Shown: piece after piece, positions 41,880-53,820 of the stretch
Layout: every line of letters begins with the position of its first letter
Numbering within the stretch: the stretch's first letter is position 1
DNA from: Ecdyonurus torrentis
Taxonomy: Eukaryota; Arthropoda; Insecta; Ephemeroptera; Heptageniidae
Assembly: GCA_949318235.1 (NCBI GenBank)
Contig: CASGGR010000033.1
Location: forward strand, 37,342 to 101,341
Direction: 5' to 3'
Length of the DNA: 64,000 nucleotides
Translations under genes and position numbers: made by a program
The notes under the pieces: generated by a model
Told to the model about the DNA's origin: nothing
The model's database searches: none
What the model saw: only the letters and a program-made list of their open reading frames with translations

Positions 41880-43810
41880 AATTTGTGACTCCTCGCTATC
41901 GCTCGGTTAAAAGTTCCACTTGCTAAATTATCTGTCAAAGGCATGTAGCCGAGCGCAAGCGAGGTGTTACCAGCAAGCTGGCCACCAGCAAGAGCGCTAA
42001 AGCGCTCTTGCTTGTTTCATCTACATTGTACACGAAGTGACCGAGCGCACGCGAGGTTTAAATATCACGACGGCTGCCATCAAGGGAGCTGAGGCGCCAA
42101 TGATGGCAGCCGTCTTGGTGGTTTTATTAAGGGGAATATTCCGATTGCAAGCGAGGTGTATATATAAAGATGGCTGCCATCAAGGGCGCTACAGCGCCCT
42201 TGATGGCAGCCATCTTGGTAGAATTAAAATGCAAGCGATATGCTATTTTTACTCCTGACACGATTGCTTACGCGCTCGTCAAATGGCTGCTTTGGGGAGA
42301 AAAATGGAAAAATATAAATACGATGACACCTCGCTACCACTCGGATAAAACCATCGGACACTGGTCACATGTATATATACATGGTCGCTTCGCTCTATCT
42401 GGCAGGAGTGAGATCGACGTGCAGTAACACTTTTACTAGCAGTTTATTTTTTCGGCGAGCTTTTTCTCTATAAATAACTTTTTGTGTGTATCTGATACGA
42501 TTGCTTATGCATTCGAAAATGGCCCTCTAATATAGTAAATGGCAAATCCCATTCAAATGGGCGCTCATGCAACAGATAGGTTCCTCCAGATGTGTGAAGA
42601 AACCTCGCTTGCGCTCGGTCACCTGCCGTGGCCCAAACAGTTGAAAAGTTGGGTGCATTGTGGGGGCCACGGCGCCTGCGGCGAAGCATACAGTTGAAAA
42701 GTGGTGAACTTTAACAGTTTAACTAATTTCAAATCGGCGCTCACGCGCCATTTTGTTCAGTCTGGTTAGTAGAGATACCACGCCTACGCTCGAGTTCAGA
42801 TGTCAGAAAGTACCGATTTAGTGTTGTTTTGTATGGTAATGTATAGAAAATGTGTATTTAAATGTAAATTATCATGCAAAATGGCGTGTAGCTCACTTTC
42901 GGTTTCAGATACCCAAAAAAGTGCAAGACATCTACCCACATTATTTTGACCCATTTTACCTATAATCAGCATTTTATAACGTTTTAAGTCGAAAAAATGT
43001 GTTATCCCATAAGCCCCTATAAATTAGAAAAATTTCTCTCAAAAAATGACAACAAAACGGCCCATTTTCGGAAGGTTCATGAAAAACGTGAAATAACACG
43101 AAACCTATTAAAGTTAGTAAGTTGCCCTTAGCAAACTTTTTGAAGACGACTATATTACACACCTTTCCTTGTGCGATACTTGAAAATAGGTTAATTTTTT
43201 GTATGAGAAAAAGAACCCTCAAAATGGGTCCAAAAAAAAACAAGTTTTTCGCTTTTGTAAGCTACCCAAAAGCTCATACCTGTCACTTTATTTTAAAGGC
43301 CGCTAGAGATAAAAAAAGTGGTTCGGAGGGTGGTCGAAGAAAGGGACCCCTTCTTTGTTTTTTTGGGTCTAAAACTTTTTGTCCCAGATTTTCATAAAAA
43401 AATGTTTTAAGGTCCATTTTGGGCCCCTAATCAACATTCTGAAGTCAAAAATTAAAAACTGTGAAAATTAGAGTCCCAGAATCAAATTCAATTTTTTAGT
43501 TCTATTTGAACACGTGTTAAATTGCCTAAAAATCAAAATGCCTATATCTCCTGAAATATAACCGTTATAATAAAATGTGTAAGAGCCCAACCCACCTTAA
43601 CTTTTTGTTTTATACCTTGTATCTTCATTTTACAATGTTAAATGAATATTTCTCGTTTCTCTATTTGACTGCATGTAATTACGTATAATGCCATGCTTAA
43701 TAGTTTATCAAAACGCTTCAAAACCAGCAAAATGGCCGGCAGCAAGGGCGGTGACGCGCCCTTGCTACTGGCCATTTTCCTGGTGACACCTCGCTTGCGC
43801 TCGGGCTCCT
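41880..43810. repeat. loop region with GC-rich hairpins and a recurring 16-base motif
   Basis: Perfect hairpins: 24-base stem with two-base loop at 42167-42216 (AAGATGGCTGCCATCAAGGG start), 14-base outer stem at 42069-42114, 12-base stem with two-base loop at 41987-42012, and an imperfect one at 43732-43780 (AAAATGGCC...GGCCATTTT). Beside them lies CCGAGCGCAAGCGAGG or its variants: forward at 41949, 42041 and 42141, inverted at about 41890, 42330, 42603 and 43788, with a weaker copy near 42776. No protein-coding signal accompanies them. Confidence 0.8.
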
Positions 43811-44089
43811 GCCGGGGGCAAAAGTGTTAAGTAAGTGGGGTTAACGTTAAGGGCCGTTTTTTGTTACAGTAATTATACTCTATCCATGCACAGCGCACTC
43901 AAATTAACGCTTAATTACAATTAAATGAAAATGAATCAACTCAACTGGTAATTAGTATATAAATATACTCTATCATAAATTTTTAGATGACCGATTTGGG
44001 TATGAACATTTTATAAAAAACATTCTCTAATACGTAAAAGTAGTGAACATATAAAATATAAATGGAAGTGAGCTAAAAAGCACCATCAA

Positions 44090-44990
44090 CTACCAGAAAG
44101 CAACAGGTTTTAGGCCCGTGGGCCCCTAAATATGGGTTCCAGAGTTTTTAAATGATTTTTTTCAAAAAGGACTTTGCTTTTTATATATTATATATTAGTT
44201 TAAATAAAATCTGTAAAGATTTCATTTTAAGCCCATTTAAACGTATGTTATTGCCATATTTATTGGTCATTTTTCCATTTCAGGGCCGTTTTTCTTTACA
44301 GTATTTAATTCTACCAACGCATAACGCACATTTTTTGATTAGAAATTTTATAAAGAACATGTTTCTATTACTAAAAAAAACATACATATATAATTCAAAT
44401 TGATATAAGTAAAAAAGCACCAGAAACTACCATAAAAAGCAGGTTTTGGGCCCGTGGGCCCCTTAATATGGGTCCCAGAATTTTTAAATGATTTTTTTCG
44501 AAAAGATAATTACATTTTACATATTATTTGTTAGTTTCAAGAAAATCTCATAAGATTTCATTTTAAACCCATTTAAACGCTTGTTATTGTCATATTTATT
44601 GGTCATTTTTTCATTTCAGGGCCGTTTTTCTTTACAGTATTTAATTCTACCAACGCATAATGCACATTTTTTGATTAGAAATTTTATAAAGAACATGTTT
44701 CTATTAGTAAAAAAAGCATACATATAAAATTCAAATTGATATAAGTAAAAAAGCACCAGAAACTACCATAAAAAGCAGGTTTTGGGCCCGTGGGACCCTT
44801 CATATGGGTCCCAAAATTTTTAAATGATTTTTTTCGAAAAGATAATCATTTTTTACATAATATGTGTTAGTTTTAAAATAATCTAAGAAAATTTAAATAT
44901 TTGTCCCATTTAACCCTATGTTAAAGTAGATAGGCCCTTTTGACAGAAATTTCACAGATTTACGGCTAAGTTTCCCACCATGGGCCATCA
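44090..44990 (-). repeat. right-arm tandem repeats of the foldback element
   Basis: Inverted copies of the ~336 base unit, with the GGGTCCCA or GGGTTCCA anchor near 44135, 44475 and 44812, then the outer unique arm to 45031. A second set lies in the tandem duplicate at about 47490-48390. Confidence 0.92.
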
Positions 44991-45031
44991 TATCGGTAGG
45001 GTAACCCTTGGTATAAATTAGAGCCTAATCC

Positions 45032-45405
45032 CTTGAGGCTCATTTAAATTTATGTACAAGATCAAGCGGATTTGTAAATAATATTGATGTTCATAGTAAA
45101 GATTATAAATTTGTTATGTGGTTACCAACAACATTTAATTCTTTAAAGCATAAATTAGTGTATGCTCAAATTCAAAAGATTTTCATTTTTCAAACTGATC
45201 AAATTTATTTTATAACAGAATTATATAATAAAATTGTAAATTTATTAAAAATTATGGCGTTCTAGAAATAGAAAATATATTAGAAACGTAAGTAATAATA
45301 CATATTGATAATTTAATCGACTACTGTCCCATTGATGCATATCTTAACATATCTGGTCATAATTACTTGACACTGAAACATTCATTAATAAATATAAACT
45401 TTTGA
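45032..45405 (+). pseudogene. C-terminal part of the zinc-finger transposon gene (copy A)
   Basis: Resumes the gene broken by the foldback element. The frame reads through GFVNNIDVHSKDYKFVMWL and QKIFIFQTDQIYFIT to a stop at 45263-45265, then continues in another frame with NLIDYCPIDAYLNISGH and LKHSLIN to a TGA at 45403. An ending of this type (a DY.P...Y...LKH block) is usual for the family of the gene at 36800, as I recall it. Stop and frameshift break it. Confidence 0.6.
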
Positions 45406-45571
45406 TATAAGTTTGTATATCTTGTTTTTTGACATATGTAACAAAATCTCTTTCTTTCTGTATCTTTCTATCTCTCTAACTCGTCTCTCTCAACATGTGT
45501 ATCTCGTTTTTAAAAATGGATGAGTTGGAGATAGAAAGACAGAGAGAGAGAGAGAATGGGGTTAACAATTA

Positions 45572-45572
45572 G

Positions 45573-45645
<73 letters not shown>

Positions 45646-45655
45646 TCCTCTCTCT
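45572..45655. repeat. (CT)n microsatellite, copy A
   Basis: CT tract of about 80 bases. The matching tract in copy B (48971-49068) is longer. Confidence 0.95.
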
Positions 45656-45977
45656 GAAAATGTGTGTCCGGTTTTTTACACATGTAAGAAAATGTGTAGA
45701 TAGCGCTTGATTACACATACTGATTCGTGTGACAAAAAGCAAGATATAAGTTTTGCTATGCGTAACAAATAAAAAATATACATTTTGCAAAACGTTTCAA
45801 GTAATAAGATACACATATGATTTTAAATACATCGATAACAAGCAATATTTTAACAAAAATGTTAAATTATAAAAAGAAACTTCGGTTTAAAAAGTAAAAC
45901 TTTTTTTTGTGTGATTACCAAAACAAATGAAGTAATTTAAATGGTTATTATATAATTATTTTCTTATTTTATTTATG

Positions 45978-46203
<226 letters not shown>

Positions 46204-46207
46204 TATA

Positions 46208-46762
46208 CAGGGTGTTTATAAAAAATCGCACGATTTAAATCTTAAATTTAGACATGAAGGTAAGTGAGAAAAATAATATTTTATACATCAAATGAAAGCC
46301 TCAGTTATGATATTTTTTAAAAAATGTGCACAGTTTTATTTTTCATCAAATCGTGCATTTTGTATTCGCCAAATGGCGCAAAATGCCAAATTGCCAAAAC
46401 GCCCGACTTTTTTCTTGCATTTTAAAGCGTGTTTTTTCTCAGTAAGCGAAAATATAAAATGTTTACTGATTAGCAAATGGCACAGTGCTTTCTTTGGTAT
46501 GAAAATTCAAAGTCTCCTACGGCAGTTCAAAGGACATATCGTGTTACATATCAAGTGGATTATCACCACGTACCTTCTCACAAAACGATATTCTGGGGTT
46601 CAGTGAGACCTGATTTTTCTCGCACTTATGAGAAAGATAGCCCGAAGGTGAATGTTTGGTGCTGTATTCTCTTTGATCGCATTATTGGACCGTTTTTCTT
46701 CCACGAGGCTACAGTATGGTAGACTTTGACATGTTACAAAACTACGCTGTACCTCATCTGCC
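46208..46762 (+). mobile_element. truncated Tc1/mariner-type element (duplication copy A)
   Basis: Starts with CAGGGTGTTTATAAAAAATC next to TA, at the edge of a (TA)n tract. It matches 49543-50095 nearly base for base, then stops abruptly at the duplication junction (46762-46764). The 3' half and right TIR are absent here. Confidence 0.9.
46477..46722 (+). pseudogene. transposase fragment (copy A)
   Basis: Same internally deleted reading frame as in copy B: an N-terminal helix segment (SPTAVQRTYRVTYQVDYHH) joined directly to a mid-catalytic segment (EKDSPKVNVWC, IIGPFFFHEATV). It ends in a TAG and the rest is missing because of the duplication junction. Confidence 0.8.
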
Positions 46763-48430
46763 CGGTCTAAAACTTTTTGTCCCAGATTTTCATAAAAAAA
46801 TGTTTTAAGGTCCATTTTGGGCCCCTAATCAACATTCTGAAGTCAAAAATTAAAAACTGTGAAAATTAAAGTCCCAGAATCAAATTCAATTTTTTAGTTC
46901 TATTTGAACACGTGTTAAATTGCCTAAAAATCAAAATGCCTATATCTCCTGAAATTTAACCGTTATAATAAAATGTGTAAGAGCCCAACCCACCTTAACT
47001 TTTTGTTTTATACCTTGTATCTTCATTTTACAATGTTAAATGAATATTTCTCGTTTCTCTATTTGACTGCATGTAATTACGTATAATGCCATGCTTAATA
47101 GTTTATCAAAACGCTTCAAAACCAGCAAAATGGCCGGCAGCAAGGGCGGTGACGCGCCCTTGCTACTGGCCATTTTCCTGGTGACACCTCGCTTGCGCTC
47201 GGGCACCTGCCGGGGGCAAAAGTGTTAAGTAAGTGGGGGTTAACGTTCAGGGCCGTTTTTTGTTACAGTAATTATACTCTATCCATGCACAGCGCACTCA
47301 AATCAACGCTTAATTACAATTAAATGAAAATGAATCAACTCAACTGGTAATTAGTATATAAATATACTCTATCATAAATTTTTAGATGACCGATTTGGGT
47401 ATGAACATTTTATAAAAAACATTCTCTAATACGTAAAAGTAGTGAACATATAAAATATAAATGGAAGTGAGCTAAAAAGCACCATCAACTACCAGAAAGC
47501 AACAGGTTTTAGGCCCGTGGGCCCCTAAATATGGGTTCCAGAGTTTTTAAATGATTTTTTTCAAAAAGGACTTTGCTTTTTATATATTATATATTAGTTT
47601 AAATAAAATCTGTAAAGATTTCATTTTAAGCCCATTTAAACGTATGTTATTGCCATATTTATTGGTCATTTTTCCGTTTCAGGGCCGTTTTTCTTTACAG
47701 TATTTAATTCTACCAACGCATAACGCACATTTTTTGATTAGAAATTTTATAAAGAACATGTTTCTATTACTAAAAAAAACATACATATATAATTCAAATT
47801 GATATAAGTAAAAAAGCACCAGAAACTACCATAAAAAGCAGGTTTTGGGCCCGTGGGCCCCTTAATATGGGTCCCAGAATTTTTAAATGATTTTTTTCGA
47901 AAAGATAATTACATTTTACATATTATTTGTTAGTTTCAAGAAAATCTCATAAGATTTCATTTTAAACCCATTTAAACGCTTGTTATTGTCATATTTATTG
48001 GTCATTTTTTCATTTCAGGGCCGTTTTTCTTTACAGTATTTAATTCTACCAACGCATAATGCACATTTTTTGATTAGAAATTTTATAAAGAACATGTTTC
48101 TATTAGTAAAAAAAGCATACATATAAAATTCAAATTGATATAAGTAAAAAAGCACCAGAAACTACCATAAAAAGCAGGTTTTGGGCCCGTGGGACCCTTC
48201 ATATGGGTCCCAAAATTTTTAAATGTTTTTTTTCGAAAAGATAATCATTTTTTACATAATATGTGTTAGTTTTAAAATAATCTAAGAAAATTTAAATATT
48301 TGTCCCATTTAACCCTATGTTAAAGTAGATAGGCCCTTTTGACAGAAATTTCACAGATTTACGGCTAAGTTTCCCACCATGGGCCATCATATCGGTAGGG
48401 TAACCCTTGGTATAAATTAGAGCCTAATCC

Positions 48431-48804
48431 CTTGAGGCTCATTTAAATTTATGTACAAGATCAAGCGGATTTGTAAATAATATTGATGTTCATAGTAAAG
48501 ATTATAAATTTGTTATGTGGTTACCAACAACATTTAATTCTTTAAAGCATAAATTAGTGTATGCTCAAATTCAAAAGATTTTCATTTTTCAAACTGATCA
48601 AATTTATTTTATAACAGAATTATATAATAAAATTGTAAATTTATTAAAAATTATGGCGTTCTAGAAATAGAAAATATATTAGAAACGTAAGTAATAATAC
48701 ATATTGATAATTTAATCGACTACTGTCCCATTGATGCATATATTAACATATCTGGTCATAATTACTTGACACTGAAACATTCATTAATAAATATAAACTT
48801 TTGA
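48431..48804 (+). pseudogene. C-terminal part of the zinc-finger transposon gene (copy B)
   Basis: Duplicate of 45032-45405 with the same internal stop and the same frame change, so both defects predate the duplication. Confidence 0.6.
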
Positions 48805-48970
48805 TATAAGTTTGTATATCTTGTTTTTTGACATATGTAACAAAATCTCTTTCTTTCTGTATCTTTCTATCTCTCTAACTCGTCTCTCTCAACATGTGTA
48901 TCTCGTTTTTAAAAATGGATGAGTTGGAGATAGAAAGACAGAGAGAGAGAGAGAATGGGGTTAACAATTA

Positions 48971-48971
48971 G

Positions 48972-49058
<87 letters not shown>

Positions 49059-49068
49059 TCCTCTCTCT
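48971..49068. repeat. (CT)n microsatellite, copy B
   Basis: CT tract matching 45572-45655 but about 14 bases longer. Confidence 0.95.
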
Positions 49069-49389
49069 GAAAATGTGTGTCCGGTTTTTTACACATGTAA
49101 GAAAATGTGTAGATAGCGCTTGATTACACATACTGATTCGTGTGACAAAAAGCAAGATATAAGTTTTGCTATGCGTAACAAGTAAAAAATATACATTTTG
49201 CAAAACGTTTCAAATAATAAGATACACATATGATTTTAAATACATCGATAACAAGCAATATTTTAACAAAAATGTTAAATTATAAAAAGAAACTTCGGTT
49301 TAAAAAGTAAAACTTTTTTTGTGTGATTACCAAAACAAATGAAGTAATTTAAATGGTTATTATATAATTATTTTCTTATTTTATTTATG

Positions 49390-49534
<145 letters not shown>

Positions 49535-49542
49535 TATATATT

Positions 49543-50736
49543 CAGGGTGTTTATAAAAAAACGCACGATTTAAATCTTAAATTTAGACATGAAGGTAAGT
49601 GAGAAAAATAATATTTTATACATCAAATGAAAGCCTCAGTTATGATATTTTTAAAAATGTGCACAGTTTTATTTTTCATCAAATCGTGCATTTTGTATTC
49701 GCCAAATGGCGCAAAATGCCAAATTGCCAAAACGCCCGACTTTTTTCTTGCATTTTAAAGCGTGTTTTTTCTCAGTAAGCGAAAATATAAAATGTTTACT
49801 GATTAGCAAATGGCACAGTGCTTTCTTTGTTATGAAAATTCAAAGTCTCCTACGGCAGTTCAAAGGACATATCGTGTTACATATCAAGTGGATTATCACC
49901 ACGTACCTTCTCACAAAACGATATTCTGGGGTTCAGTGAGACCTGATTTTTCTCGCACTTATGAGAAAGATAGCCCGAAGGTGAATGTTTGGTGCTGTAT
50001 TCTCTTTGATCGCATTATTGGACCGTTTTTCTTCCACGAGGCTACAGTATGGTAGACTTTGACATGTTACAAAACTACGCTGTACCTCATCTGCCTCAAG
50101 CTTAGAAGGAATGGAGCTTTGACTTGACATTCCAGCAAGTCGGCGCTCCACCGCACTGGGCACTAACGGTTAAAGAGTACCTAAACCAAGTTTTCCCAGA
50201 CAAGTGGCTGGGTGGTGATGGACGAACAGCATGGGCTCCAAGATCTCCTGACCTAACACCACCTGACTTCTTCCTCTGGGGATACGTGAAAGATGTCGTA
50301 ATTAAAACTCCAGTGTGAAATATCAGAGACGTCAAGCAACGCATTACTGCAGCTATCCACTCAGTGACACAAGCCATGTTGGAGAACGTATGGCGTGAGC
50401 TGGAAGTGCGTCTGGACCAGTGCTGAGCTACAAATGGTGCCCACGTAGAGAAGCCTTAAGGCAATGTTTGCGTCAAAACTTTTAATTAATCGAGATTTGT
50501 AACAAACGTGTTTTATTGCAAGTCTATACTGTGAATTTTAACGAAAAAAACGTCACTTTACCATTTTTCGTTCTTTCTGGTCTCAAAAGAAGACAAATTA
50601 TTGTACAGAATTAAAATTTTTATTTTTAAAAATGTCAAAACTGAGGCTTTCATTTGGTGTATAAAACATTATTTTTGTCGCTTACCTTCATGTCGAAATT
50701 AAAGATTCAAATCTTGTGTTTTTTTATAAACACCCT
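49543..50736 (+). mobile_element. Tc1/mariner-type element, internally deleted, both ends present
   Basis: CAGGGTGTTTATAAAAAAAC at the left is mirrored by the right end (TTTTTTATAAACACCCTG to 50736), which is followed by TA. The TIR region is about 110 bases long on both sides, including the shared CTGAGGCTTTCATTTG-type block. Total length is about 1.19 kb. The element sits in a (TA)n tract, consistent with TA targeting. Confidence 0.9.
49810..50450 (+). pseudogene. Tc1/mariner-type transposase, internally deleted
   Basis: The frame 49810-50055 joins the N-terminal helix segment (SPTAVQRTYRVTYQ) directly to a mid-catalytic block (EKDSPKVNVWCCI, GPFFFHEATVW). The second HTH, the linker and the first catalytic Asp have been deleted. 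After a stop and a shift, 50124-50318 gives FQQVGAPPHWAL, where relatives read QQDGAPPHW, so the second catalytic Asp is Val here. It is followed by RTAWAPRSPDLTPPDFFLWG with the third Asp. The C-terminus (VKQRITAAIHSVTQAML, then VRLDQC) continues past a stop to about 50450. Length, deletion and the Asp loss make it inactive. Confidence 0.88.
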
Positions 50737-50764
50737 GTATATATATATATAACAATTTAATTTT

Positions 50765-51097
50765 ATGCCTATTTTTAAAAACGACATTTTATGTATTTAT
50801 TTGAAAAAAAAATGTCCGAAATATACTGAAGAAAAAATAATTGAATTTAGAGACAAACTTATTAAACATGGTATTGATTGTGTAAATAAGTGCCGTGAAG
50901 AGATTGTGAGTGCAAAAACTTTAATTAAGAAAGATCAAATACCTGAGGATATTGTAAATAAATTGTACTTGATGTGGCAAATGAATGTCAATTCATTTTG
51001 CCACCCTTGCATTCATCTCATCAAAATACATCAATATTTTATGACAATCCTACACTTGCAAGTAACGTTCAATAAAATACAAATTCGTTTTAATTAA
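50765..51097 (+). pseudogene. unrecognised ORF, left part, broken by a foldback element
   Basis: A 110-codon frame starting at an ATG, rich in Lys and Ile, with KCPKYTEEKIIEFRDKLIKH and a likely amphipathic helix. No domain recognised. Codon-like structure continues past a stop toward 51120, where the 51121-54238 element begins. Position and orientation suggest that it and 54239-54415 are the two halves of one interrupted gene, probably another transposon-derived gene. Confidence 0.4.
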
Positions 51098-51540
51098 TGG
51101 TGTAATAGATTAAGTAAAACTACACTCTTTTCCATAACTCGTGTAACGGAGGCGACGGCTTGCCGTTATTTCCCTAATAAAGGTAGCGCAACGAAACTTG
51201 ATACACTTAGAGAAAAAATAATGAGTATTCCGAGGATGTTTTTATTTTTACCCTAATTTTAATTTTAAGGGTCGAAAAAGTACCCTGAACCCAGAAGTCA
51301 CTTTTTCAGGGTGGGAAAACCCATGTTAAAGTGAAAATAAAAAATAATAAAAATTAAAGTTTTCCAAAATTAACCAAATTTTAAATATGGGGTTAGAAAA
51401 ATATAACAAAAACGATGGTAACAAGTTTAATTGCCCTCAACCTCTCCTTGACCCTTAAAAAGGGTTGTTTGCCCTTGAAAATATAATATTTTTTAAAAAA
51501 TCGCATTTTAATAAAAAGGGTGTCGATTCCTAAGTAATCG

Positions 51541-52340
51541 ACCACGCTTAGAACGTTTATGTCATCTAAATTTACCCACGACCCTTTCCTGGTCCTCCAA
51601 GGGTTGGAGAACGACCCTTTTCTGCAAAATGTCAGTTTCAGACATACCAATGAAAACGGTGTTGTTTCCTAGTAATTCGACCACGCTGAGAACGTTTTTG
51701 TCATCTAAATTTACCCACGACCCTTTCCTGGTCCTCCAAGGGTTGGAGAACGACCCTTTTCTGCAAAATGTCAGTTTCAGACATACCAATGAAAACAGTG
51801 TCGTTTCCTAGTAATTCGACCACGCTTAGAACGTTTATGCTAATTAAATTTACCCACGACCCTTTCCTGGTCCTCCAAGGGTTGGAGAACGACCCTTTTC
51901 TGCAAAATGTCGGTTTCAGACATACCAATGAAAACGGTGTCGTTTCCTAGTAATTCGACCACGCTGAGAACGTTTATGTCATCTAAATTTACCCACGACC
52001 CTTTCCTGGTCTTCCAAGGGTTGGAGAACGACCCTTTTCTGCAAAATGTCAGTTTCAGACATACCAATGAAAACGGTGTCGTTTCCTAGTAATTCGACCA
52101 CGCTTAGAACGTTTATGTCATCTAAATTTACCCACGACCCTTTCCAGGCCCTCTAAGGGTGGGAGAACAAAATTTTTGTCTAAAAAATTTAAGTTTAAGA
52201 CATAACGTTTAAAACAGTGACGATTCATAGGTAATCGTCCTTGCTTAGAACGTTTATGCTGACTGAATAGACCCAATCCTTGCCAGGCCAGATCTTACAA
52301 GGGTTGGAGAAAGACCTTTTTGTCTGAAAAAATTCAGATT
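51541..52340 (+). repeat. 139-base tandem units, forward set (six)
   Basis: The anchor AAGGGTTGGAGAACGACCC occurs near 51598, 51737, 51876 and 52015, each 139 bases apart, then in diverged form near 52155 and 52301. Other fixed points are AATTCGACCACGC and TTTACCCACGACCCTTTCC. Confidence 0.93.
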
Positions 52341-52469
52341 AAGACAGTGTTTTCGACCCTTGGAAGATCTCTGGTCCTGCAAAAATGTTGAGTCCGTTTT
52401 GTAAGAATAATCGTTCTAGGCGGGGTCAATTACATATTATTCATCACCGTTTTTAACGTTATGTCTTAA

Positions 52470-53820
52470 AATTACATTATTCAAACAAAAAGGTCGTTCT
52501 CCAACCCTAAGGGGTCCTGGAAAGGGTTTTGGGTCAATTTCATCTGCATAAACGTTCTAAGCGTGGTCGAGTTAATAGGAAACGACACTGTTTTCATTAA
52601 TATGTCTAAAACTGACATTTTGCAGAAAATGGTCGTTCGCCAACCCTTGGAGGACCAGGAAAGGGTCGTGGGCAAATTTTATCAGCATAAACGTTCTAAG
52701 CGTGGTCGAAATACTAGGAAACGACACCGTTTTCATTGGAATGTCTGAAACTGACATTTTGCAGAAAAGGGTCGTTCTCCCACCCTTAGAGGGCCTGGAA
52801 AGGGTTGTGGGTAAATTTTGATGACATAAACGTTCTAAGCGTGGTCGAATTACTAGGAAACGATACCGTTTTCATTGGTATGTCTGAAACTGACATTTTG
52901 CAGAAAAGGGTCGTTCTCCAACCCTTGGAGGACCAGAAAAGGGTCGTGGGTAAATTTAGATGACATAAACGTTCTAAGCAAGGACGATTACCTATGAATC
53001 GTCACTGTTTTAAACGTTATGTCTTAAACTTAAATTTTTTAGACAAAAATTTTGTTCTCCCACCCTTAGAGGGCCTGGAAAGGGTCGTGGGTAAATTTAG
53101 ATGACATAAACATTCTAAGCGTGGTCGAATTACTAGGAAACGACACCGTTTTCATTGGTATGTCTGAAACTGACATTTTGCAGAAAAGAATCATTCTCCA
53201 ACCCTTGGAGGACCAGGAAAGGGTCGTGGGTAAATTAAGATGACATAAACGTTCTCAGCGTGGTCGAATTACTAGGAAACGACACCATTTTCATTGGTAT
53301 GTCTGAAACCGACATTTTGCAGAAAAGGGTCGTTCTCCAACCCTTGGAGGACCAGGAAAGGGTCGTGGGTAAATTTAGATGACATAAACGTTCTCAGCGT
53401 GGTCGAATTACTAGGAAACGACACCGTTTTTATTGGTATGTCTGAAACTGACATTTTGCAGAAAAGGGTCGTTCTCCAACCCTTGGAGGACCAGGAAAGG
53501 TTCGTGGGTAAATTTAGATGACATAAACGTTCTAAGCGTGGTCAAATTACTAGGAAACGACACCGTTTTCATTGGTATGTCTGAAACTGACATTTTGCAG
53601 AAAAGGGTCGTTCTCCAACCCTTGGAGGACCAGGAAAGGGTCGTGGGTAAATTTAGATGACATAAACGTTCTCAGCGTGGTCAAATTACTAGGAAACGAC
53701 ACCGTTTTCATTGGTATGTCTGAAACTGACATTTTGCAGAAAAGGGTCGTTCTCCAACCCTTGGAGGACCAGGAAAGGGTCATGGGTAAATTTAGATGAC
53801 ATAAACGTTCTAAGCGTGGT
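52470..53820 (-). repeat. 139-base tandem units, inverted set (ten)
   Basis: The inverted anchor (GTCGTTCTCCAACCCTTGG and variants) occurs near 52490, 52630, 52769, 52908, 53048, 53188, 53328, 53467, 53606 and 53746. A variant unit with TTTTGTTCTCCCACCCTTAG (near 53050) corresponds to the variant forward unit near 52150. Variant types are therefore shared between the two arms. Confidence 0.93.

Larger units (their letters stand above)
39503..45031. mobile_element. foldback-type element with tandem-repeat arms
   Basis: GGATTAGGCTCTAATTTATA at the left end is mirrored exactly by the right end (to 45031). The inverted arms continue through ~190 bases of unique sequence (with GATGATGGCCCATGG-like and TATCTACTTTAACATAGGG-like motifs) into tandem ~336 base units: five on the left and about 2.7 on the right in opposite orientation. 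The ~2.7 kb loop (41360-44090) is non-coding and GC-richer. A possible 9-base target duplication (CACTCGTGG and CCCTTGAGG) matches at only six positions. It interrupts the zinc-finger transposon pseudogene: coding similarity stops at 39500 and resumes at 45032. The architecture matches Foldback elements; no transposase is encoded. Confidence 0.8.

Noticed and set aside
42037..42427. Two plus-strand frames across the hairpin region (ATKGATAPLMAAI-like)
   Set aside because: They follow the palindromic GC-rich motifs, which keep frames open on both strands. No domain is seen.
51541..53820. CRISPR-like array
   Set aside because: The whole 139-base unit is repeated, with no unique spacers, the array inverts in the middle, and the genome is eukaryotic.
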